In this document: positions 56,371-64,000 of the stretch, one piece after another
How positions within the stretch are numbered: position 1 is the stretch's first letter
Layout: every line of letters begins with the position of its first letter
NCBI GenBank assembly: GCA_949987565.1
Contig: OX465109.1
Coordinates: 17,424,915 to 17,488,914 of the forward strand
Direction: 5' to 3'
From: Luidia sarsii
Taxonomy: Eukaryota; Echinodermata; Asteroidea; Paxillosida; Luidiidae
Length of the DNA: 64,000 nucleotides
Translations under genes and position numbers: made by a program
Notes under the pieces: model-generated
The model's input: the letters and a program-made list of their open reading frames with translations, nothing else
What the model was told of the DNA's origin: nothing
Database searches by the model: none

Positions 56371-57239
56371 TCTGTCTTTGGTTTGGTATGCATTTCTAAG
56401 CTCTTGTGTCTCTGCCTCTGCCGCTACCACTGCCACTGCCTCTGCCTCTGCCCTTGCCTCTGTTCCTTTCTCTGCCTCTGCTCATGCCTCTGCTCATGCC
56501 TCTGACTCTGCCCCTGCCTCTGCCACAATCTCTGTCTCTCTCTGCCTCTAGTTCTGCCTCTGTCTCTGTCTTTGCCCCTGCCTCTCCCTCTGCCCCTGCC
56601 CAATCTTTATCTCTGTCCCTGTTGCTGTCTCTGATCTGCCTCTGCCTCAATCTCTACGGTATCTCTGTCCCTGTCTCTGCCTCTAGTCTGCCTCTGCCTC
56701 AGTATCTGCCTCTGTCTCTGTTTCTGCTTCTACCCCTGACTCGATATCTGTCTCTCTGTCTCTGTCTTTGCCCCTATCTCTGTTCCTGTTTCTGTCTTTG
56801 TCTCTACCTCTAGTCTGCCTCTCCCTCAATCTCTGTCTTTGTCTTTGTCTGTGTCTTCGCTCTGCCTCTGCCTCAATCTCTGTCTCTCTTCTTTTGCCAC
56901 TGCCTCGTTCTTTGCCTCTTTGCTTTTTCTTTTACTTTTACTGCCTTTATCATAACAGTCTTTTGTGTTTGATTTTCCTGTTCCCAGGAGGCAAAGTTCT
57001 CTCCAACAAATGCAAGATGAAGGTGGTAAAACTACCAGACATTGGCCCGGCCTGATTTCCTGACAAGAAATTAAGCAACAATGAGTTGACAAATTTGGTA
57101 TGCATTTCTAAGCTCTTGTGTCTCTGCCCCTGCCTCTGCCACTTCCTCTGCCACTTCCTCGATCTCTGTCTCTGTCTCTCTCTAGTTTTTCCTTTGCCTT
57201 TATCGTTATAGTAGGTGATGCCTTTTTCAACTATGAACC

Positions 57240-57464
57240 TGTTACTTTTGCCTTGCCGTTACGTGGTTTTGTCATTTCGTTATGTCCTTTTGTCTGGCTG
57301 TTATGTGGCTTCATCATTTTGTTATGTCGTTTTGACTTGCCGTTACATGGTTTCACAACTTTGTTATGTCGTTTTGCCTTGCTCTTATGTGGTTTGGTCA
57401 TTTCATGATGTTGTTTTGACTTGACGTTTTGTGGTTTCGTTTGTTCGTTGTCGTTTTTTCTTGC
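57240..57464. repeat. 42-bp tandem repeat, about five copies
   Basis: Units contain TTGCCTTGCCGTTACGTGG, TTTCGTCATTT and GTTATGTCGTT, with divergence. Confidence 0.75.
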
Positions 57465-57638
57465 CGATACACACGGTGGCCAGAAGCAATCCCCATCAGT
57501 GACCCCACTGCCGAAAAATTTGCCAGAGCATTTGTACACACAAATGGATCTGTTTTCAGAATGCCAGCATCCACCACTGCATACAGGGGATGTTTATTTG
57601 AGTTGGCGTTGTTCACATCCCTCACCAGACTTCTCGGC
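57465..57638 (+). pseudogene. Ty3/gypsy integrase core fragment
   Basis: A 58-residue frame reads RYTRWPEAIPISDPTAEKFA, then RAFVHTNGSVFRMPA, STTAYRGCLFE and LFTSLTRLLG. This matches the conserved integrase core of Ty3/gypsy (Metaviridae-type) retrotransposons, which inserts element DNA into the genome. The usual Asp of the TTDRG motif is replaced (TTAYRG), and both ends run directly into tandem repeats. It is a dead scrap without LTRs or neighbouring pol domains. Confidence 0.8.
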
Positions 57639-57639
57639 C

Positions 57640-60258
57640 ACTGCCTCTGTCTTTGCCTCTCTCTGTCTTTGCCTCTCTCTGTCTTTGCCTCTCTCTGTCT
57701 GCCTCTCTCTGTCTTTGCCTCTCTCTGTCTTTGCCTCTCTCTGTCTTTGCCTCTCTCTGTCTTTGCCTCTCTCTGTCTTTGCCTCTCTCTGTCTTTGCCT
57801 CTCTCTGTCTTTGCCTCTCTCTGTCTTTGCCTCTCTCTGTCTTTGCCTCTCTCTGTCTTTGCCTCTCTCTGTCTTTGCCTCTCTCTGTCTTTGCCTCTCT
57901 CTGTCTTTGCCTCTCTCTGTCTATGCCTCGCTCTGTCTTTGCCTCTCTCTGTCTTTGCCTCTCTCTGTCTTTGCCTCTCTCTGTCTTTGCCTCTCTCTGT
58001 CTTTGCCTCTCTCTGTCTATGCCTCTCTCTGTCTATGCCTCGCTCTGTCTTTGCCTCTCTCTGTCTTTGCCTCTGTCTGTCTTTGCCTCTCTCTGTCTTT
58101 GCCTCTCTCTGTCTTTGCCTCTCTCTGTCTTTGCCTCTCTCTGTCTTTGCCTCTCTCTGTCTATGCCTCGCTCTGTCTTTGCCTCTCTCTGTCTTTGCCT
58201 CTCTCTGTCTTTGCCTCTCTCTGTCTTTGCCTCTCTCTGTCTTTGCCTCTCTCTGTCTTTGCCTCTCTCTGTCTATGCCTCGCTCTGTCTTTGCCTCTCT
58301 CTGTCTTTGCCTCTCTCTGTCTTTGCCTCTCTCTGTCTTTGCCTCTCTCTGTCTTTGCCTCTCTCTGTCTATGCCTCTCTCTGTCTATGCCTCTCTCTGT
58401 CTATGCCTCTCTCTGTCTTTGCCTCTCTCTGTCTATGCCTCGCTCTGTCTTTGCCTCTCTCTGTCTATGCCTCGCTCTGTCTTTGCCTCTCTCTGTCTAT
58501 GCCTCTCTCTGTCTTTGCCTCTCTCTGTCTATGCCTCTCTCTGTCTATGCCTCTCTCTGTCTTTGCCTCTCTCTGTCTATGCCTCTCTCTGTCTATGCCT
58601 CTCTCTGTCTATGCCTCTCTCTGTCTTTGCCTCTCTCTGTCTATGCCTCTCTCTGTCTATGCCTCTCTCTGTCTTTGCCTCTCTCTGTCTATGCCTCGCT
58701 CTGTCTTTGCCTCTCTCTGTCTTTGCCTCTCTCTGTCTTTGCCTCTCTCTGTCTTTGCCTCTCTCTGTCTTTGCCTCTCTCTGTCTTTGCCTCTCTCTGT
58801 CTTTGCCTCTCTCTGTCTTTGCCTCTCTCAGTCTTTGCCTCTCTCTGTCTTTGCCTCTCTCTGTCTTTGCCTCTCTCTGTCTTTGCCTCTCTCTGTCTTT
58901 GCCTCTCTCTGTCTATGCCTCTCTGTGCCTTTTCCTCTCTGTGTCTTTGCCTCTCTGTCTTTGCCTCTCTCTGTCTTTGCCTCTCTCTGTCTGCCTCTCT
59001 CTGTCTCTGCCTCTCTCTGTCTTTGCCTCTCTCTGTCTTTGCCTCTCTCTGTCTTTGCCTCTCTCTGTCTTTGCCTCTCTGTCTTTGCCTCTCTCTGTCT
59101 TTGCCTCTCTCTGTCTTTGCCTCTCTCTGTCTTTGCCTCTCTCTGTCTGCCTCTCTCTGTCTCTGCCTCTCTCTGTCTTTGCCTCTCTCTGTCTTTGCCT
59201 CTCTCTGTCTTTGCCTCTCTCTGTCTTTGCCTCTCTCTGTCTTTGCCTCTCTCTGTCTTTGCCTCTCTCTGTCTTTGCTTCTCTCTGTCTTTGCCTCTCT
59301 CTGTCTTTGCCTCTCTCTGTCTTTGCCTCTCTCTGTTTTTGCCTCTCTCTGTCTATGCCTCTCTCTGTCTATGCCTCTGTCTGTCATTGCCTCTCTAGTC
59401 TGTCTTTGCCTCTGTCTGTCTTTGCCTCTGTCTGTCTTTGCCTCTGTCTGTCTTTGCCTCTGTCTGTCTTTGCCTCTTTCTGTCTTTGCCTCTTTCTGTC
59501 TTTGCCTCTCTCTGTCTTTGCCTCTCTCTGTCTTTGCCTCTCTCTGTCTTTGCCTCTCTCTGTCTTTGCCTCTCTCTGTCTTTGCCTCTCTCTGTCTTTG
59601 CCTCTCTCTGTCTTTGCCTCTCTCTGTCTTTGCCTCTCTCTATCTTTGCCTCTCTCTGTCTTTGCCTCTCTCTGTCTTTGCCTCTCTCTGTCTTTGCCTC
59701 TCTCTGTCTTTGCCTCTCTCTGTCTTTGCCTCTCTCTGTCTTTGCCTCTCTCTGTCTTTGCCTCTCTCTGTCTTTGCCTCTCTCTGTCTTTGCCTCTCTC
59801 TGTCTTTGCCTCTCTCTGTCTTTAGCTCTCTCTGTCTTTGCCTCTCTCTGTATTTGCCTCTCTCTGTCTATGCCTCTCTCTGTCTTTGCCTCTCTCTGTC
59901 TTTGTCTCTCTCTGTCTTTGCCTCTCTCTGTCTTTGCCTCTCTCTGTCTATGCCTCTCTCTGTCTTTGCCTCTCTCTGTCTTTGTCTCTCTCTGTCTTTT
60001 CCTCTCTCTGTCTTTGTCTCTCTCTGTCTTTGCCTCTCTCTGTCTATGCTTCTCTCTGTCTATGCTTCTCTCTGTCTATTCCTCTGTCTATGCCTCTCTC
60101 TGTCTATGCCTCTCTCTGTCTTTGCCTCTCTCTGTCTTTGCCTCTCTCTGTCTTTGCCTCTCTCTGTCTATGCCTCTCTCTGTCTATGCCTCTCTCTGTC
60201 TATGCCTCTCTCTGTCTATGCCTCTGTCTATGCCTCTCTCTGTCTTTGCCTCTCTGCT
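57640..60258. repeat. 16-bp pyrimidine minisatellite, about 163 copies
   Basis: Tandem TCTTTGCCTCTCTCTG with variants TCTATGCC, CTCGCTCTG and occasional 8-base deletions. Forward frames are open for up to 958 codons (Leu-Cys-Leu-Ser-rich) and the minus strand for 232 codons (Arg/Gln/Glu/Lys-rich). These are artefacts of a stop-free unit. Confidence 0.97.
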
Positions 60259-60274
60259 TTTATCTCTGCATTCA

Positions 60275-60440
60275 TCATAACAGCGTATTGTGTTTGATTT
60301 TCCAGCCCCTTGGAAGCAAAGTTTGGTGCAACAAATGCAAGATGAAGGTGATGAATCTACCAGACAGAGGGCCGTCATGATTTCCCGACAAGAACTTAAG
60401 CAATGAAGAGCCAACAAATTGGTATGAATTCAAAGCTCTC
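60275..60440 (+). repeat. Exon-like module 10
   Basis: GTGTTTGATTTTCCAGCCCC, GCAAAGTTTGGTGCAACAAA, a decayed core (GACAGAGGGCCGTCATGATT) and AATTGGTATGAATTC. The conserved frame is stopped at the same position as in the other modules. Confidence 0.85.
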
Positions 60441-60470
60441 TGCTCTCTATCTCTATGCTCTCTATCTCTG

Positions 60471-60738
60471 CCCCTGCCCCTGCCCCTGCCCCTGCCCCTG
60501 CCCCTGCCCCTGCCCCTGCCCCTGCCCCTGCCCCTGCCCCTGCCCCTGCCCCTGCCCCTGCCCCTGCCCCTGCCCCTGCCCCTGCCCCTGCCCCTGCCCC
60601 TGCCCCTGCCCCTGTCCCTGTCCCTGCCCCTGCCCCTGCCCCTGCCCCTGCCCCTGCCCTTGCTCCTGCCCCTGCTCCTGCCCCTGCCCCTGCCCCTGCC
60701 CCTGCCCCTGCCCCTGCCCCTGCCCCTGCCCCTGCCCC
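60471..60738. repeat. (CCCCTG)n array, second
   Basis: About 44 copies. Together with module 11 it repeats the arrangement of 52,254-53,115. Confidence 0.97.
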
Positions 60739-60822
60739 CGCCTCTGCCTCTCTCTTTGCCTCAATCGCAGCCTCTGCCTCTGTCTTTGCCTCTCTGCTTT
60801 TACCTCTGCATTCATCCAACAG

Positions 60823-61075
60823 TGTATTGTGTTTGATTTTCCTGCCTCCAGGAGTCAAAGTTTGGTCCAATAAATGCGAGATGAAGGTGTTGAAACTACC
60901 AGACACTGGCCCGGGCTGATTTCCTGACAAAAACTTGAGCAACAATGAGCTGATTAATTTGGTATGCATTTCTAAGCTCTTGTGTCTCTGCCTCTATCTG
61001 CCTTTACCCCTGCCTCTCACTCTGTCCCTGTCTCAATCTTTGTCTCTCTGCCTCCTCTGTCTTTGCCTCTCTGCT
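60823..61075 (+). repeat. Exon-like module 11
   Basis: TTTTCCTGCCTCCAGGAG, AAGTTTGGTCCAATAAATGC and CCCGGGCTGATTTCC, then CAATTTGGTATGC-type donor sequence (TTAATTTGGTATGC). It is closest to module 2 (52,881), including the downstream CTATCTGCCTTTACCCCTGC block, indicating a segmental duplication. Confidence 0.88.
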
Positions 61076-61400
61076 TTTACAATACCTGTGCCTTCATTAT
61101 AATAGCCAGCATCTATCACTACAGAAAGGGGACGTAATGTTGTGCCAGTTTTCGGTTATACTGAAAAAAAACGCGGGTTAAAAAAAAAAACGAAACCTTT
61201 CTGTCTCCATGTCTCTGACTCTATATCTGATAAGCACCATCAATATATCAATACTTTTGATATATCGATATCACGTCGATATTGATGAATTGCCGATATG
61301 CAGTTTTTTTTATTGAAACAATAGATCAAAAAATTTGATATCAAAACTTTTGATATACAGGAATGATATCGATGATAAAATTGGTATAAACATTGGTAAT
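61076..61400. other. No gene; GATATC-rich low-complexity sequence
   Basis: TTTTGATATATCGATATCA and related palindromes at 61,255-61,375, plus A runs near 61,165-61,190. Confidence 0.5.
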
Positions 61401-61404
61401 AAAA

Positions 61405-62180
61405 ACCTTTACTTGTGGTTTTCTGGGTTTCTTTGACGACCACAAATTCTTAGCAGCGTTGTTTTATCATTTTGCAGTTGTTACGTTCCATTGTACATGT
61501 ATGTGTTACGGAAACATTCACTTGCGATACCTACAGCCAGATCTCTGTATTACAACAGACTGGTTCCCTACCAGACGGCCACAATTTATACTACATGCGT
61601 GAAAAGGGAACCAACCACCCCGAAATTCAACTCAAGTCCTGCGCTCGGACTACTGCGTATTCAAGCCCAGTACACAAGTTTTAGCCTTCAAATTGCACCA
61701 TCTGCACTGCGCATAGTGCGTGACATTCACCATTTTGTCTGTTGGTTTCATGACGGAAACAAATCTGTGTATTATTTTTTTTGAATAGTCAGAGGTCTAA
61801 TGTAGTCCAGTGGGCTTTTTCATTGGTTCTACCTCTTTTTTTCTCAAAAAGAATAACAAATTTTGTGTGTGTCGTCCATTCAAAATGCAGTCTGAATGAT
61901 AAAATTGGTATAAACATTGGTTTATACCGCAGGCATATAGCGCAGGCTTGAGGTGAATTTCGGAGTGGTTGGTTTCCTTTTCACGCATGTAGTATAAACT
62001 GTGGCCGTCTGGTAGGGAACCAGTCTGTTGTAATACAGAGATCTCGCTGTAGGTGTGGCAAGTGAATGTTTCCGTAACACATACATGTACCATGGAACGT
62101 AACTGCAAAATGATAAAACAACGCTGCTTAGAATTTGTGGTCTTCAAAGAAACCCAGAAAACCACAAAACCACAAAACCA
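61405..62180. mobile_element. Foldback element, ~245-bp arms
   Basis: Left arm 61,405-61,650 and right arm 61,925-62,180 are complementary, for example CAAATTCTTAGCAGCGTTG with CAACGCTGCTTAGAATTTG. The right arm includes a (CCACAAAA)n run. The 275-bp interior has no recognised feature. Confidence 0.85.
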
Positions 62181-62552
62181 CAAAACCACAAAACTAAATA
62201 GTTATGAGGATAATGACTAGAAAAAATACTTTTCAGGCATGTGCACTTCTGCCTGCAAAAACTAAAAATTATGAATCGTGATCCACTTTTTAAAAAACAA
62301 ATTGCCGTGTGTGGACGTGTGTAAACAAAATACATTCTTTAAAATAATACTTGAATCTGGATGACGCGATCCACTTTCCAATGATTTTCCTAGCGGGAAG
62401 TTCGGGAATGCACCTGTAATTGATAACCGTGGCAACAAAGATAACTCTATTCAATCAGGTCATGAATCAAGCAAGATAGGAGACATAGTTCATGCACGAA
62501 TGGATCCCTGCATTGGGCAATATTTAATGCAATTTGTGACCCTGCTATGAGT
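62181..62552. other. No recognisable feature
   Basis: AT-rich spacer. Confidence 0.4.
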
Positions 62553-63256
62553 TTAACCACTTCGCGCCGGGACCGCCGAATCCGGAGGTCAATTGGATTG
62601 CCTTTGCAACGGGGCCCTCCGAATCCGGGCACCACTATTGTCCACATTCTAAACAAAGACTCTTTTCAGCTTAGAACAAAGCAATATGAATCAGTACAAA
62701 GACCCTTTTTGACGCAAGTTGCCACATGAATTGCAAGATTAGCAGCAGTAATTGTGCAATTGTGGGACTTTTACTGTGGAGGATCGAGGGATACCGCGCT
62801 GCAGCTGAAAGCACGCGGGGGACATTGTCTTTGCATTCCACACAGCCCAACGGTCTTCGTTCTGGCATTGGAATTCCCCCCACATTCTTTACCATAATCT
62901 GTACGCTCGTTTGTGGCCGACCAACTCGAAGATTTGACTGCCTGGAGTGGAGGCTGGAGTCTGCGGTCAGGGATTGTCAGCAGCGTACACGCACCCACAC
63001 ACACACGTCCGTTACGGTCCATTGACGATGCACAAAGGGCCCTTTTTCGAACGGATAATCTCTTGACAAAGGCCACAACGACGTCTGAATTGTGCCAGGT
63101 TTTACTCTCTTGTACCCATAGTATACTCTAATCGATTTATTTCACAGAAATATATTGTTCCGATTGTTTTAGCGAGATTTTAAAATGATGCTTTGTTCAA
63201 AAACCCCCGTATGGCGGTCATCGGCGCTGAAAAACCCCCCGGCGCGAAGTGGTTAA
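62553..63256. mobile_element. TTAA-flanked MITE, full-length copy
   Basis: Ends TTAACCACTTCGCGCCGGG and CCCGGCGCGAAGTGGTTAA are near-perfect complements with TTAA at both ends; 704 bp. The two terminal ~140- and ~75-bp segments match 1,288-1,512 in reverse. Within 62,720-63,180 short frames exist on both strands but show no domain. Confidence 0.85.
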
Positions 63257-63257
63257 A

Positions 63258-63372
63258 GTGATATACAAAAATGTTGCAAACTGCTTACTGACTAAAATTA
63301 CCAAAATGCAAATCTTAAAATTTAGTGGGCCTGACGTTTTGATCCTAGCGTTACCTTTCTCAAAGGCAGAGT
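63258..63372 (-). mobile_element. Solo PLE tail
   Basis: ATGTTGCAAACTGCTTACTG and TAAAATTACCAAAATGCAAA, then TTAGTGGGCCTGACGTTTTG, CCTAGCG and CTTTCTCAAAGGCAG: the complete minus-oriented tail without coding sequence. It directly abuts the TTAA MITE. Confidence 0.85.
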
Positions 63373-63424
63373 GCTATGAGTTTACTTAGTAAACAAAAAA
63401 TTTAACTCGAGAAAAATCATTATA

Positions 63425-63545
63425 GTATCCGACTCTGCCTCCGTCTCTGTCTCCGTCTCCGTCTCTGTCTCTGCCTCCGTCTCTGTCTCTGTCTCTGTCT
63501 CCGTCTCTGTCTCCGTCTCTGTCTCCGTCTCCGTCTCTGTCCCTG
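63425..63545. repeat. (CTCTGT)n/(CTCCGT)n array
   Basis: Short hexamer-like array of CTCTGTCTCCGT. CpG-containing CCGT variants are confined to this array. Confidence 0.93.
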
Positions 63546-63609
63546 ACTTACTTTCTATCTCTCTGCTTTTGCCTCTGCCTATGTCTTTGCCTCTATTACT
63601 GCCTTTGAT

Positions 63610-63780
63610 CATGAACATCTATTGTGTTTGATTTTCCTGCCCTCGGGAGACAAAGATTGGTCCATCAAATGTAAAATGAAGGTGGCGAAACTACCAGACA
63701 TTGGTCTGGCAAGATTTCCTGACAAGAACGTAAGCAGTGAGGAGCTGAAAGTTTTTGTATGCATTTCTAAGCTCTTGTGT
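63610..63780 (+). repeat. Exon-like module 12, read-through copy
   Basis: It has the same architecture as modules 1-11, but AGA replaces TGA at the stop position (LPDIGLARFPDKNVSSEELK), so the conserved frame runs uninterrupted from about 63,646 to the GTATGC donor-like site at 63,757. The acceptor-like CAG is CGG here. It may be closest to the source sequence. I do not recognise the peptide. Confidence 0.8.
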
Positions 63781-64000
63781 CTCTTCCTCTGCCTATGCCC
63801 CCACCTCTCCAACTCTTCCACTTCAATTACGTACCTGTCTATCTCTATCTCTGTCTGTGTCTTTGCCTCTTTCACTGCCACTGCCTCTGTCTCTATCTCT
63901 GTCTGTGTCTTTGCCTCTTTCACTGCCACTGCCTCTCTCTCTATCTCTGTCTGTGTCTTTGCCTCTTTCACTGCCAATGCCTCTGTCTGTATCTGTCTAT
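63781..64000. repeat. Pyrimidine repeat with ~57-bp period
   Basis: CTGTGTCTTTGCCTCTTTCA and CTGCCACTGCCTCTGTCT blocks repeat about three times. The array runs off the window. Confidence 0.85.

Larger units (their letters stand above)
52030..57130 (+). repeat. Exon-like module array in CCTCTG/CCCCTG repeats (modules 1-9)
   Basis: A conserved ~180-bp module recurs at about 52,041, 52,881, 53,145/53,438, 53,785, 54,066, 55,198, 55,530, 55,985 (truncated) and 56,960, always followed by pyrimidine hexamer arrays. Its core is a ~110-bp block flanked by TTTTCCTGCCCCCAG on the left and TTGGTATGCATTTCTAAG on the right, resembling splice acceptor and donor sites. One frame is conserved: VWSNKCKMKV, KLPDIGPA, a TGA stop, then FPDKNLSSKELTNL. 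Module 1 has an internal 50-bp duplication. Confidence 0.88.

Noticed and set aside
57421..60297. Open frames of up to 958 codons
   Set aside because: Leu/Ser/Cys-rich translation of a 16-bp pyrimidine repeat. Only the 58-residue integrase scrap at 57,465-57,638 carries real homology.

Overview
This is eukaryotic DNA, most likely from an invertebrate animal. I see no bacterial gene structure, rRNA, CRISPR array or intact host gene. The repertoire fits a marine deuterostome such as an echinoderm or cephalochordate: Penelope-like, piggyBac, CR1/Jockey-like, RTE-like and Ty3/gypsy remnants, tRNA-derived SINEs, many small terminal-inverted-repeat elements and frequent TACATGTA palindromes. That placement is an impression and I cannot name a species. 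The window is effectively a 64-kb gene desert built from nested transposable elements and satellites. Almost every long open frame is a by-product of low-complexity repeats.

Layout. 0-7.6 kb: TTAA-type MITEs, a 15-bp minisatellite (2.98-3.42 kb), a ~61-bp minisatellite (4.13-5.29 kb) and a small foldback. 8.0-10.2 kb: two Penelope-like element (PLE) copies, head to head, each with a GIY-YIG endonuclease remnant. 11.5-14.9 kb: a GGATT-rich element and a 2.2-kb minisatellite of 16-bp units. 15.4-17.0 kb: a 40-bp array made from the PLE tail, a foldback element and a hammerhead-ribozyme-like motif with an intact core. 17.5-22.35 kb: a piggyBac transposase pseudogene and two MITEs lying between two halves of a GGATT-rich element. 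22.6-24.6 kb: about 37 tandem 55-bp units derived from a tRNA body. 25.5-29.6 kb: tRNA-derived SINEs, an RTE-like remnant, a large inverted repeat and nested MITEs. 30.0-36.35 kb: a giant palindromic foldback element split by a 5'-truncated LINE.

37-51.8 kb: scattered MITEs, another LINE remnant, a 107-bp tandem repeat, a 32-bp array of PLE-tail units (48.57-49.19 kb) and PLE-tail palindromes. 52.0-61.1 kb, with a further piece at 63.4-64 kb: (CCCCTG)n, (CCTCTG)n and 16-bp pyrimidine arrays in which one ~110-bp exon-like module recurs twelve times. A Ty3/gypsy integrase scrap sits at the edge of the largest array. 61.4-63.4 kb: a foldback and a full-length TTAA MITE.

The parts do not form a pathway. 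The recurring themes are (i) a PLE tail that folds like a hammerhead ribozyme and has repeatedly become palindromic or tandemly amplified, (ii) long foldback structures whose transcripts would form hairpin RNA, and (iii) satellite growth from parts of functional sequences: a tRNA body, a ribozyme-like tail and an exon-like module.
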